From Candidatus Poribacteria bacterium (GTDB lineage: Bacteria; Poribacteria; WGA-4E; WGA-3G), in contig JAJEDB010000068.1 in assembly GCA_022821725.1 (NCBI GenBank), forward strand, positions 1 to 45,666: a stretch of DNA of 45,666 nt, written 5' to 3'. Shown here one piece after another: positions 7,916 through 16,219 of the stretch. Both the position numbers and the translations under genes were made by a program. Below the pieces are notes generated by a model that was given only the letters and a program-made list of their open reading frames with translations, made no database searches and had not been told where the DNA came from. Within the stretch, counting starts at the first letter, position 1. The number at the start of each line of letters is the position of its first letter.

Positions 7916-9154
7916 TCAATTGACGGTGAACTGGATTGTGTCAAAACGACGCGCGACTTCTGCGACCTTTGGCTTGAGTTCTTCAGGAGTCCCGCCAGAG
8001 AGTGCTGCAACAATACACTCCGCGATGTCCGGTGCATCCGCCGGGGTCATCCCCCATCGGGTGACCTCTTGAACCCCCATTCGCAATCCAGAGGTGCCGA
8101 CTTCAGGCGCCAATCCTGCAGCACCTGCGATGATATGACACGCCTCCAGATGGTTTGCGAGTGCGCCCCCCTCTCCATATTTATCCACAATCAATATCAA
8201 GGTATGCGACTCCGTGAAACCGAGGTCGGCACCGAGTATCGGAACACCACGTTCCGCCAACGCCTGTCCGAGTGCCTTCGCATTCGTAACAATCGCATCT
8301 GCTTGTGCTGCGCCACATTCCATCCATTCTATAAACGTTCCTGCTAACGCCGGGAGTCGGTTCAGGTGATGATTGCTCATCAGCAACGGATAGACACCCC
8401 TCGCAACTCGCTCAGCAATGGAGGCATCGTTTGTTAGAACCATTCCGCCTTGGGGTCCGGCAAGGGTCTTATGCGTGCTGGAAATGATGACATCCGCGCC
8501 TTCATCAAACGGCAATTGAAACCGTCCACCAGCGATGAGGCCAATGACGTGTGAGGCATCGTAGATAAGGTAGGAATCTGGATTCGCTTGGCGCATCGCA
8601 TCTTTCAACTCCCGTACGGGTTGCGGGAAGAGAAACACACCAGAGCCGATGTTGACGATCCTCGGCTTGTGTTTCGCAATCCGTTCAAGCGTTGCTTTAA
8701 GATCAATGTTTGAACGCTGTCCGTCCCATGGAATCGGAATCGACTGGAGTTCTATCTTGAGGGGTGAGGAGCGTAGTTTTTGGGCATAGTGGTGTCCGTT
8801 ATGAACCTCCAATGCCGTGTCGCCCGGTTTCGCTAATGCAAACGTCGTCGCAATCCCCGCGATATTCCCTGACAATGGGCGGAAATCGACGTGCGCTGCC
8901 CCGAAAAGCTCCTTTGCTAACTCCTGTGTGTATCCCTCTATTTCGGCGATGTAGCGGTTGCCTTTGTAATTCCGTTGGTAGATGTCAACGCCAGAATAAT
9001 TGCCATACCGCCGTGCCAGCCGTTCGTCAAAAAGTTCTTCCACCAATGGCGAAGGCGTGTTCTCCGAAGCGATGAGATTGAGACAGGTGTCCCGATAGGC
9101 TTGATGTTTATCGAGAAGTGACGTGAGTTTTTGAACTTTTGCGTTGTGTGCCAT
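7916..9154 (-). CDS. glyA: serine hydroxymethyltransferase-like PLP enzyme
   Basis: The 412-residue product starts at ATG 9154, directly after a leader repeat with AAGGA. Fold-type I PLP features are clear: LNLIASENTPSP near residue 26, RYGNYSGVDIYQRN, YDASHV with D199 and H202, and the Schiff-base lysine K229 in SSTHKTLAGPQGG. SHMT converts serine and tetrahydrofolate to glycine and methylene-tetrahydrofolate. The sequence is shorter and more divergent than E. coli GlyA and looks closer to archaeal-type or SHMT-like members, so a different amino-acid substrate is possible. It leads the operon with ankyrin and HhH genes. Confidence 0.8.
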   Translation of the reverse strand: MAHNAKVQKLTSLLDKHQAYRDTCLNLIASENTPSPLVEELFDERLARRYGNYSGVDIYQRNYKGNRYIAEIEGYTQELAKELFGAAHVDFRPLSGNIAGIATTFALAKPGDTALEVHNGHHYAQKLRSSPLKIELQSIPIPWDGQRSNIDLKATLERIAKHKPRIVNIGSGVFLFPQPVRELKDAMRQANPDSYLIYDASHVIGLIAGGRFQLPFDEGADVIISSTHKTLAGPQGGMVLTNDASIAERVARGVYPLLMSNHHLNRLPALAGTFIEWMECGAAQADAIVTNAKALGQALAERGVPILGADLGFTESHTLILIVDKYGEGGALANHLEACHIIAGAAGLAPEVGTSGLRMGVQEVTRWGMTPADAPDIAECIVAALSGGTPEELKPKVAEVARRFDTIQFTVN

Positions 9155-9245
9155 ATTTTTAACTTTCCTTGTGGTTAAACAATGTGGGCTTGAAGTTTGA
9201 CACGCCTTTCTTATATCCGCTCTCCATTTCATTACGAACTACGTA
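9155..9245 (-). repeat. leader repeat copy upstream of glyA
   Basis: Read on the minus strand it contains the distal module (CGTAATGAAATGGAGAGCGG, matching within one base), an AAGAAAGG motif and the proximal module TTGTTTAACCACAAGGAAAG, then TTAAAAAT before the ATG. It is one of the longest copies in the window. Confidence 0.7.
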
Positions 9246-9299
9246 CTTTGGATTAAGAAGTTCGATGCCACGCGAAAGCGTTGCGGGCGGATTTTGTGC

Positions 9300-9328
9300 T
9301 TGACGTGCCGTAGGAAATCAGTTACCAT
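9300..9328 (+). promoter_or_regulatory. promoter candidate for the enolase-superfamily gene
   Basis: TTGACG (9300-9305), a 17-bp spacer and TACCAT (9323-9328) precede the gene; transcription would start near 9335. GAGGGA lies just before ATG 9361. Confidence 0.5.
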
Positions 9329-9360
9329 GAAAGAAAACAGACAATTGTGACGAGGGAACC

Positions 9361-10722
9361 ATGCCAAAACCGACAGATATTCGCATCCTTGACGTTCATT
9401 ACGATTTTGAAGAACACCAATACCGGACCCCACTCAAGTTCGGTGGCGTGCCGACGGATCACTGCGTCCTCTTTAATGTCCGAGTGCGAGTCCAGACGCG
9501 CGATGGAAACCAAGAGGCAGAAGGAAAAGGCTCCATGCCACTCGGTAATGTTTGGGCGTTTCCACCGCGCTACGCGCCTTTTGATCAGAGTCTCGCCGCG
9601 ATGAAAAAACTCGCTGAATTGGCGGTAGCAACAACACGGAATTGCACACTTTGTGCACACCCGCTTGAACTCTCAGAAGTGCTTGAGCCAGAATTTTTAA
9701 AACTCGCCGATGATTTGTCTCATAATATGCAACTCGCGTCACCGATGCCGAAACTCTGCACAGTCGTTACGACGAGTCCGATTGACGCGGCACTCCACGA
9801 TGCGTTCGGTAAGGCAAACGGAATCAATAGTTATGACGGATTGGGCAAAGACTTCATTGAGGCCGACCTGTCACATTTTTTGAATGAACGGTTTACGGGT
9901 AAATATCTTGACCAATACACGGCGCGCCAACCGAAGCCGAATATACCGCTCTACCATCTCGTCGGCGCGCTGGATCCACTCACCGACACGGATATTCCAG
10001 AACGTCTCAATGACGGGCTCCCAGAAACGCTCCCTGAATGGATCATTGCCGATGGCCTAACGCATCTAAAAATTAAACTGAACGGCGACGACTTGGCGTG
10101 GGATGTCGCACGCGTTCTCGCAATCGACAAGATCACCGCCGAAACACAAGCAAAACGCGGTGTTGACACGTGGCACTATTCCGCTGACTTCAACGAAACC
10201 TGTCAGAATGTTGAATATCTATTGGAATTTCTCAATCAGATTCAAGAAGCAGAAGGCAACGCTTTCCAACGCCTCGCTTATATCGAGCAACCGACAGACC
10301 GGGATCTGAAGGCGCATCCCGAAAATAAGATGCACAAAGCTGCCGAGATAAAACCGGTGGTCATCGACGAGTCACTGACCGATTTTGAGACCTTTCTACT
10401 GGCACGCGAGCAAGGGTATTCTGGTGTTGCACTCAAGGCGTGCAAAGGACAGTCTCAAGCGTTGCTGATGGGTGCAGCCGCCGCAGGATACGGTATGTTC
10501 CTTGCTGTTCAGGATCTGACGTGTCCGGGTGCGTCGTTTTTACACTCTGCTGGACTCGCTGCGCGTATCCCCAGTGTAACGGCTATCGAAGGTAACGCTC
10601 GCCAATTTTGTCCGGGTGCCAATGATGGTTGGCAGGACGAATTCCCATCCATTTTCAACATCACCGATGGGACTGTCGGAACACAGGTCCTCACTGCGCT
10701 GGGACTCGGCCATTTTTTTTAA
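9361..10722 (+). CDS. enolase-superfamily (mandelate racemase/muconate lactonizing-like) protein
   Basis: The 453-residue product has the superfamily catalytic pattern in its C-terminal barrel. A KxK-type THLKIKLNG precedes the metal ligands in HYSADFNE, YIEQPTD and VIDESL, and VALKACKGQSQ resembles the second-lysine strand of the MLE subgroup. The N-terminal capping domain is longer than usual. It likely abstracts an alpha-proton from a carboxylate substrate (racemization, cycloisomerization or dehydration); the substrate cannot be told from sequence. It stands alone on the plus strand, divergent from glyA, with its own promoter. The stop is followed immediately by an inverted leader repeat. 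Confidence 0.75.
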   Translation: MPKPTDIRILDVHYDFEEHQYRTPLKFGGVPTDHCVLFNVRVRVQTRDGNQEAEGKGSMPLGNVWAFPPRYAPFDQSLAAMKKLAELAVATTRNCTLCAHPLELSEVLEPEFLKLADDLSHNMQLASPMPKLCTVVTTSPIDAALHDAFGKANGINSYDGLGKDFIEADLSHFLNERFTGKYLDQYTARQPKPNIPLYHLVGALDPLTDTDIPERLNDGLPETLPEWIIADGLTHLKIKLNGDDLAWDVARVLAIDKITAETQAKRGVDTWHYSADFNETCQNVEYLLEFLNQIQEAEGNAFQRLAYIEQPTDRDLKAHPENKMHKAAEIKPVVIDESLTDFETFLLAREQGYSGVALKACKGQSQALLMGAAAAGYGMFLAVQDLTCPGASFLHSAGLAARIPSVTAIEGNARQFCPGANDGWQDEFPSIFNITDGTVGTQVLTALGLGHFF

Positions 10723-10723
10723 T

Positions 10724-10850
10724 TATTCCTTGCGGTTAAATAAGGTGTATCTGGGATTTCACGTTCCTTTCTTAAATCCGCTCTCCATTTCATTACGAGC
10801 TACGCGCTTTCTGCTATGAAGATACTGATTTTTTAATTATTCCTTGGTCC
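10724..10850 (-). repeat. orphan leader repeat copies between convergent genes
   Basis: A full-length copy in minus orientation (10724-10815) carries both modules, followed at 10832-10848 by a second partial module with TTTTTAATTATTCCTTG. No start codon follows on the minus strand because the enolase-family gene ends there. This is an insertion of the element without a downstream gene. Confidence 0.6.
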
Positions 10851-10862
10851 CATTGCTGGAGA

Positions 10863-11207
10863 TCATTGTGATAATCGACTCTCAGTCTCTATCTCTGGGT
10901 CGGCGACGGTAATGTTGGTAACAACGTTCCGTTGTTCAGGGAGTCGGACCGGAAAATCCTCGATGACCCCGTTAATGAGTTCTTTAATTGCCGCTTTGAC
11001 TGGATCGAAGGGTATGCATTCAAGAACGATGATGGCGCGATGCTTTGAAGGCGCGATGTTATACCTCAGACCGTATTGGAGTCCGAGATGCATGAGTTCC
11101 GGTTCGATGCTGATAGAGATCTGCCTGCGTTCCTGCTCGGTGACAAAGAAACTATCAAGGATGAAGTGCGTGTGAATCCACGCTTCTCTTTCTTCAACAA
11201 TTTTCAT
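10863..11207 (-). CDS. hypothetical 114-residue protein
   Basis: No family is recognised. The protein is small, soluble and mixed alpha/beta in appearance. A hydrophobic strand (RAIIVLECIPF) and a helix (DPVKAAIKELINGVIEDF) fill its middle, and the tail is acidic. A leader repeat with AAGGTAAATTAAAAAA gives the ribosome-binding site, which supports a real gene. It reads from the side of the duplicated repeat block and converges with the enolase-family gene. Confidence 0.5.
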   Translation of the reverse strand: MKIVEEREAWIHTHFILDSFFVTEQERRQISISIEPELMHLGLQYGLRYNIAPSKHRAIIVLECIPFDPVKAAIKELINGVIEDFPVRLPEQRNVVTNITVADPEIETESRLSQ

Positions 11208-11523
11208 TTTTTTAATTTACCTTGCGGTTCGGTCAGGTGGGTTAGGAATTTCACGTTCCTTTTCGTATATCCGCTCTCCACTACGTTACGAGCTACACAC
11301 CTTGGATATTGAGAAAAATAGCCATCTCCCAATGCTATCTTATCTGCCATTGTAGTATTAATATTATACCTTGCGGTTCGGTCAGGTGGGTTAGGAATTT
11401 CACGTTCCTTTCCGTATATCCGCTCTCCACTACGTTACGAGCTACACACCTTAGGATATTGAGAAAAATAGCCATCTCCCAATGCTACCTTATTTTCCAT
11501 TGTAGTATTAATAGCGAAAAGTG
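11208..11523 (-). repeat. leader repeat plus 142-bp tandem duplication
   Basis: Two nearly identical units, 11221-11362 and 11370-11512, follow each other at a period of 149 bp. They differ at only a handful of positions, such as TTTTCG/TTTCCG and an extra A near 11453. Each contains the leader modules (CTTGCGGTTCGGTCAGGTGG, the CCGCTCTCC core, a GTTACGAGCTAC end) and a shared tail (CCATCTCCCAATGCTA). Only the unit next to 11207 precedes a gene start. No ORF is supported in the second unit. Confidence 0.75.
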
Positions 11524-13185
11524 TCAATTCTGCGAAAATGTGACAATTTGACGGATTGGCACTTTACTTACCTGCTGTACCTCTCCGTTGTGCCATCGGA
11601 TTTGGAGGTTACTTATCTGTGATGCCTTTCCTAACCCAAAAGTGAACCGCAGATCGTTACCCGATAGGTAACTTGCACCGCAGATCACCTCCCGTAAGAG
11701 TGTTGTTCCATTCGCTTCTAACTGAACCTGCGCGCCGATTGCATCCGTATTTCCGTCTGTTCCCACCAATCTCACTGTTAACCATGCATTTTCACTGCCG
11801 ATTTCATTGCTGAGAATAACTGTTGGACGGTTCGATTGACAGAGCACAACGTCCACATCGCCATCCGTATCTATATCCCCAAAGAGCATTCCGCGGACGA
11901 CGTAAGGTGTTTCATCCAGCCCTGCTTCGGCGGTAATCTCGGTGAAGCCAGTGCCGCCTTGATTGCGAAACAGCTGGACAGGTTGGGCGTAACTCTGTTT
12001 CGCGTCAATCTGTTCCACGTTGTCCCAGATATGTCCATTCCCGACGAGTAGATCTAACCAACCGTCGTTATCAAAGTCGATGAAACGGGTACCAAAACCG
12101 AGGGCGTAGAAAGAGGGATCGGCGAGGTTTGTGTCAAACGTCACATCCTCGAAATAGCCGTCGCCATCGTTTTGCATGAGGCAGTTCGCCTCCAATGCAA
12201 AATTGGACACCCAGAGGTCAATATCCCCGTCGTTGTCGTAGTCTCCAGCGTCTATGCCCATAGAACCGTTTGCTATGCCGTCGCCGTTGTAGGCAACGCC
12301 GCGAAGCACGCCCTCTTCTCGAAAAGTGCCGTTACCCTGATTGATGAAAAGTGTATTCGGAGACATATCGTTTGCGACGTAGATGTCCAGCCATGCGTCG
12401 TTGTTCACGTCTGTGAAGACGACACCGAGCCCTCGCGTCGTAGGTTCATAGACCCCTGCAGATCTCGTTATGTCTGTGAAGGTGCCGTCCCCGTTGTTTC
12501 GGTAAAGCACATCGGCGATGCCGTGATATTCATTGGGACCGCAGTAGATACGCAGGACGTTCTTGTAATAACACGGAATATCGGTCTCCAAGGCGTACTC
12601 GACATAGTTACACACGTAAAGATCTAAGTCGCCGTCTCGGTCAATGTCTGCGAATGCGGCACTCGCGCTTAACAAGGGACAGCCGACCTGTGCGTGTTCG
12701 GTTACGTCGGTAAACGTGCCGTCCCCGTTGTTTCGGTAGAGGACATTTTTGCCTAAGTTTGTCACATACAGATCGCGATACCCGTCAGAATTATAATCCG
12801 CGGCGACAGCACCGAGCCCATAACCCGTATCACCGAGGTTTGCGGCGGTCGTGATGTCAACAAAAATACCCGCATCGTTTCGATAGAGACGGTTTGTGGG
12901 TGATGATTCTGTTGCCGGCAAGAGCGAATTGCCTTGAACGAGATAGAGATCCAAGTCGCCATCATTGTCAAAGTCAAAGAGCGCGCCTCCGCTCCCCATG
13001 GTTTCAACGAGTCGACGTTCTGCCGAGAAACCGTTGATGTGTTGAAAGTCAAGTTCCATTGCATCGGTCACGTCTCGGAAATAGGGCGCAGCACTACCGA
13101 ACAGTGGGTGTATGAGAAAGAGACAGGTCTGTAATATAAGGGACAGAAGGCGAGGCACGTCGTGTTTCCGTTGGCGCATGGTCAT
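11524..13185 (-). CDS. secreted FG-GAP/ASPIC-UnbV (CRTAC1-type) protein
   Basis: The 553-residue product has a signal peptide (about 1-32) and seven FG-GAP/VCBS-type repeats with DxDxDG-like calcium loops (FDFDNDGDLDLYL, ADYNSDGYRDLYV, ADIDRDGDLDLYV, TDVNNDAWLDIYV, GDYDNDGDIDLWV, IDFDNDGWLDLLV, GDIDTDGDVDVVL). It ends in an ASPIC/UnbV domain (TDAIGAQVQL ... RWHNGEVQ). Such proteins are predicted beta-propellers, often at the cell surface, with calcium-dependent binding and no known enzymatic activity. It follows the FGE-fold gene by 7 bp, so the two are co-transcribed, probably from the pheS promoter. Confidence 0.88.
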   Translation of the reverse strand: MTMRQRKHDVPRLLSLILQTCLFLIHPLFGSAAPYFRDVTDAMELDFQHINGFSAERRLVETMGSGGALFDFDNDGDLDLYLVQGNSLLPATESSPTNRLYRNDAGIFVDITTAANLGDTGYGLGAVAADYNSDGYRDLYVTNLGKNVLYRNNGDGTFTDVTEHAQVGCPLLSASAAFADIDRDGDLDLYVCNYVEYALETDIPCYYKNVLRIYCGPNEYHGIADVLYRNNGDGTFTDITRSAGVYEPTTRGLGVVFTDVNNDAWLDIYVANDMSPNTLFINQGNGTFREEGVLRGVAYNGDGIANGSMGIDAGDYDNDGDIDLWVSNFALEANCLMQNDGDGYFEDVTFDTNLADPSFYALGFGTRFIDFDNDGWLDLLVGNGHIWDNVEQIDAKQSYAQPVQLFRNQGGTGFTEITAEAGLDETPYVVRGMLFGDIDTDGDVDVVLCQSNRPTVILSNEIGSENAWLTVRLVGTDGNTDAIGAQVQLEANGTTLLREVICGASYLSGNDLRFTFGLGKASQISNLQIRWHNGEVQQVSKVPIRQIVTFSQN

Positions 13186-13192
13186 GGGCGGG

Positions 13193-14074
13193 CTATTCTT
13201 TTATTTTTGGGCGGGGACGGACAACCCGAAATCCGATTGTATGTGTTGAATCCAAAGGATAGAATTTGAACCGTAGACTTGAACGAAGAAACGCTCTTCC
13301 AACGTCCCACGCGCCCCCCCGAATGACTCTTGCACGCAGGACATCTCGGAATCGGAGATTGAGTGGATCCTGGAAGGTTCCACCGTTATGTTGCTGATAG
13401 AAAGTTGGACTATATTCATCAAGACACCACTCCCATACATTTCCTGCAAGGTCTGCGATGCCGTTCGGAGATTCACCTTTCGGGAACTGACCTACCGGTA
13501 TCGGACGATTGTAACGGCGAGCGAAGTTGGCATGCTGACGAGCTTTCGGCGGTGTGTTCCCCCACGGATATGTTCGTCCCTCTGCACCACGTGCTGCGCG
13601 TTCCCACTGTGCTTCAGTCGGTAGACTTCCGCCGATCCATTCTGCAAACGCTTGCGCATCAAACCACGTCACGCCGACAACGGGCTGTGTGTCACCGTTG
13701 AGTGTCTCATCTGCCCACGTTTCCTCACCATTGTGCCCGCGCGGCGTGGGACGGTCTGTTGCTTCAACGAAGGCGCGGTACTGTGCATTGGTGATTTCAT
13801 ACCGCGATATTTCGTAAGCGCTCAGGTAGACTGGGTGTCGTGGCAATTCAGCATGGAAAGTGTGCTGCTCCAACATAGAACTCCGCAATTTCGCGTCTTC
13901 GTAAGCGGCTTTCGCCTCCTCGGGGGTTGACCCCATCAGAAAGGTGCCTTCGGGAATTGAGACCCATTCTATAGTGGTGAGGACCTGTTGAGCAGCGTCG
14001 TTAACTTCGGAAACAGCAGAATTGGTGTAGAGAATAAGGATGGGTATGACGATTGCAAAACAAAAGCGTTTCAC
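13193..14074 (-). CDS. secreted formylglycine-generating-enzyme-fold (SUMF1-like) protein
   Basis: The 293-residue product probably starts at GTG 14074, preceded by GGGGGGA. A signal peptide (about 1-22) leads into the full FGE/SUMF1 fold: WVSIPEGTFLMGS, YEISRYEITNAQYRAF, PVVGVTWFDAQAFAEW, LPTEAQWERAARG, DLAGNVWEWCLDEY, RVIRGGAWDVGRAFLRSS and GFRVVRP. The paired active-site cysteines of true formylglycine-generating enzymes near the RGG(S/A)W segment are absent. It is therefore more likely a structural or ligand-binding member than a sulfatase activator. It sits 13 bp after pheS and 7 bp before the FG-GAP gene. Confidence 0.85.
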   Translation of the reverse strand: MKRFCFAIVIPILILYTNSAVSEVNDAAQQVLTTIEWVSIPEGTFLMGSTPEEAKAAYEDAKLRSSMLEQHTFHAELPRHPVYLSAYEISRYEITNAQYRAFVEATDRPTPRGHNGEETWADETLNGDTQPVVGVTWFDAQAFAEWIGGSLPTEAQWERAARGAEGRTYPWGNTPPKARQHANFARRYNRPIPVGQFPKGESPNGIADLAGNVWEWCLDEYSPTFYQQHNGGTFQDPLNLRFRDVLRARVIRGGAWDVGRAFLRSSLRFKFYPLDSTHTIGFRVVRPRPKIKE

Positions 14075-14087
14075 CTATGTCCCCCCA

Positions 14088-15104
14088 TTAGAATTGACGT
14101 AGGAACCGGAGATCGTTTTCGTAGAGCGTGCGGATGTCCGGGATGCGAAACTGGAGGTTCGCGATCCGTTCCACCCCCATACCGAAGGCGAATCCTGTAA
14201 CCTGATCCGGGTCGTAGTCCACGGCTTCAAATACAGCAGGATCAACAGCACCAGCCCCCAAGATTTCGACCCAGCCTGTGCCGCCACAACTCCGACACCC
14301 TTTTCCCTGACAGACGGCACAGGAGATATCCATCTCCGCACTCGGCTCTGTAAAAGGGAAGAAGTGGGGACGGAAGCGCATCTGCGTCTTGTCTCCGAAC
14401 ATTTGTCGAGCAAAGGAGGTCAGAACGCCTTTGAGTTCGCTAAAAGTGGCGCGCGTATCCACAAGCAAACCTTCCACGTGATGAAACATCGGGGTGTGGG
14501 AGATATCGTAGTCTACCCGATAGCATTTCCCTGGCACGATAATTCGGATCGGCGGTTTTTGGGTCTCCATGGCGCGGACCTGAACAGGTGAGGTATGGGT
14601 CCTCAAAAGACGTCCGTCCGTCAGGTAAAAAGTATCGTGCAGATCGCGAGCCGGATGATCGACAGGCGTGTTTAGCGCATCGAAGTTGTAATACTCGGTC
14701 TCAACGTCGGGCCCCGTCACCACTTGGAATCCCATTTGACCGAAAATTGCCTCAATTCGCTCCAACGTTTGCATTATGGGGTGTGCCTTCCCGTAAGTCG
14801 GTTTCCGTCCAGGAAGCGTGATGTCAACGGCTTCTTCTTCAAGCTGCTGTTCCTGTTGCTGCCGATGCAGTGTCTGCGTGGCTGCTTCAAACGCTTCCGT
14901 GAGCGTGGCGCGCACCTCATTTGCGAGTTTGCCGATTACCGGTCGCTCCTCCTTGGAAAGTTTGCCCATGCCCTTCATGACATCGGTGAGTTTTCCTCTG
15001 CGCCCAAAATATGTGATTCGGAGCGACTCAAGCGCGTCTGGTGTTTTCACTGCCTTTAAAGCTTCAAGTGCCTCGGCTTGAATCGCTTGTAATTCCGCTT
15101 TCAT
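14088..15104 (-). CDS. pheS: phenylalanyl-tRNA synthetase alpha subunit
   Basis: The 338-residue product shows the class II core: motif 2 region YRVDYDISHTPMFHHVEGLL, the zinc-like CAVCQGKGCRSCGGTGW insert with ILGAG, and motif 3 FGMGVERIANL. The N-terminal coiled-coil tRNA arm (1-90) is present. It charges tRNA-Phe together with PheT in the cytoplasm. The start follows a leader in which the ribosome-binding module (CCGCAAGGAATAATTAAAAA) occurs twice in tandem. It lies downstream of infC-rpmI-rplT as in many bacteria, but pheT is not next; an FGE-fold gene follows 13 bp later. Confidence 0.95.
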   Translation of the reverse strand: MKAELQAIQAEALEALKAVKTPDALESLRITYFGRRGKLTDVMKGMGKLSKEERPVIGKLANEVRATLTEAFEAATQTLHRQQQEQQLEEEAVDITLPGRKPTYGKAHPIMQTLERIEAIFGQMGFQVVTGPDVETEYYNFDALNTPVDHPARDLHDTFYLTDGRLLRTHTSPVQVRAMETQKPPIRIIVPGKCYRVDYDISHTPMFHHVEGLLVDTRATFSELKGVLTSFARQMFGDKTQMRFRPHFFPFTEPSAEMDISCAVCQGKGCRSCGGTGWVEILGAGAVDPAVFEAVDYDPDQVTGFAFGMGVERIANLQFRIPDIRTLYENDLRFLRQF

Positions 15105-15290
15105 TTTTTTAATTATTCCTTGCGGTTTTTTAATTATTCCCTGCGGTTAAACAACGTGCGTTTCAAATTTCACGTACCTTTCTTAAATCTGAAGAAATAC
15201 CCAAGCAAAAACCCCGCCTATCGCAAGCCGCGTGTGGGCTTGCGGGAGAATGTTACGGGCTACGGATTTGGTACTCTGAAGACACCGATT
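15105..15290 (-). repeat. long leader repeat copy upstream of pheS, with duplicated RBS module
   Basis: Next to the ATG, the module CCGCAAGGAATAATTAAAAA occurs once and is preceded by a second copy, CCGCAGGGAATAATTAAAAA. Further upstream come AAGAAAGGTACGTG, a segment containing GGTTTTTGCTTGGGTATTTC (shared with 975-1000) and the distal GTAGCCCGTAACATT module. Confidence 0.7.
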
Positions 15291-15350
15291 TTCTAAGTTC
15301 TGTTGTGGTTCAGCGAGGACAGAAAACAAGACATCCATCACGGGACACCT

Positions 15351-15418
15351 AACAAAAAATGCCTGTCACCTTGTCCTACAAAGGTTAATTTCCTTATCAG
15401 GACGAAAGCAATAGGCAT
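15351..15418 (-). terminator. terminator or attenuator between rplT and pheS
   Basis: Read on the minus strand, ATGCCT (15418-15413) pairs with AGGCAT (15364-15359), with an inner GTCCT/AGGAC helix, followed by TTTTTTGTT. It lies 30 bp past the rplT stop. It can end the ribosomal-protein transcript or attenuate read-through into pheS, as known for the E. coli pheST leader; no leader peptide was identified. Positions 15291-15350 hold nothing else recognised. Confidence 0.65.
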
Positions 15419-15447
15419 CTATCAAGAAGAGAGGATCACACCTACAC

Positions 15448-15795
15448 CTAACCTTTTGCGAGGGTGACGAGTTGTCCAAAACCGGCTTCATCGTTCACGG
15501 CGATGTCAGCGAGGGCTTTCCGGTCGAGTTCAACACCAGCGACTTTGAGCCCATGTATGAATCGACTATAGCTAAGTCCGTGCAATCTGGCGGCGGCGTT
15601 AATTCTCGCGATCCACAGTCGTCGGAAATCGCGTTTGCGAGCGCGTCGGTGTGCGTAGGCATAGTTCCATCCCTTCTCTACCGCTTCTTTAGCCGTGCGT
15701 TTGAGATTGTTTCGCCCACCCCGGTAACCTTTAGAATGTTTCAAGATCCGGCTACGGCGTTTGCGTCGCACACTCCCTGTTTTTACTCGTGCCAT
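15448..15795 (-). CDS. rplT: 50S ribosomal protein L20
   Basis: The 115-residue basic protein starts [20 protein letters not shown] and contains [20 protein letters not shown] and YSRFIHGLK, typical of L20 at its usual length. It binds 23S rRNA early in 50S assembly. AGGAG precedes ATG 15795. It is the third gene of infC-rpmI-rplT. In other bacteria L20 represses this operon; the infC leader here has stem-loops that could serve that purpose. Confidence 0.97.
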   Translation of the reverse strand: MARVKTGSVRRKRRSRILKHSKGYRGGRNNLKRTAKEAVEKGWNYAYAHRRARKRDFRRLWIARINAAARLHGLSYSRFIHGLKVAGVELDRKALADIAVNDEAGFGQLVTLAKG

Positions 15796-15892
15796 TTAAA
15801 ACTCCTATTCCGACCGTCGGTGCTATCGGCGATCAGGTCTACAATCTGCCCGGATATGTGTCGTTGTTATCATAGATGCCGGGCATTCATTT

Positions 15893-16087
15893 TTATTGAT
15901 GAATGAGGCGTTTCAAGCGTTTCGCGTTGCTCGGATCAACAAGAGTCGCCTGTCGCAATCTGCGTTTGCGTTTCGCTGATTTTGAAATAAACAGGTGTCC
16001 TGCGTATGCGCGATTACGGCGAATTTTGCCTTTCGATGTGAACTTGAAACGTTTTGCCGCACCTTTATGTGTTTTCATTTTCGGCAT
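15893..16087 (-). CDS. rpmI: 50S ribosomal protein L35
   Basis: The 64-residue protein starts MPKMKTHKGAAKRFKFTSKG at ATG 16087 with AAGGA upstream. Six extra codons are open upstream (ATG 16105), but family length and the ribosome-binding site favour 16087. It is a small basic 50S protein in the standard place between infC and rplT. Confidence 0.96.
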   Translation of the reverse strand: MPKMKTHKGAAKRFKFTSKGKIRRNRAYAGHLFISKSAKRKRRLRQATLVDPSNAKRLKRLIHQ

Positions 16088-16219
16088 TAGAATATCCTTG
16101 ATCAAAGTATAGCGACCCGCTAAATGCCACCCGCGCGCTCGGCATCGGCTTCAGGTCGCGCCTACGAATCGCTCTTGTGGGAGGGGTTTGTAACCCCGAT
16201 TCTTGCGACGACAAAAACA

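Noticed and set aside
9155..9300. Glycine riboswitch before glyA
   Set aside because: The leader is a copy of a dispersed repeat that also precedes unrelated genes; no riboswitch core was recognised.
11221..11512. CRISPR-like array
   Set aside because: Only two units of about 142 bp with no short repeat/spacer pattern and no cas genes.
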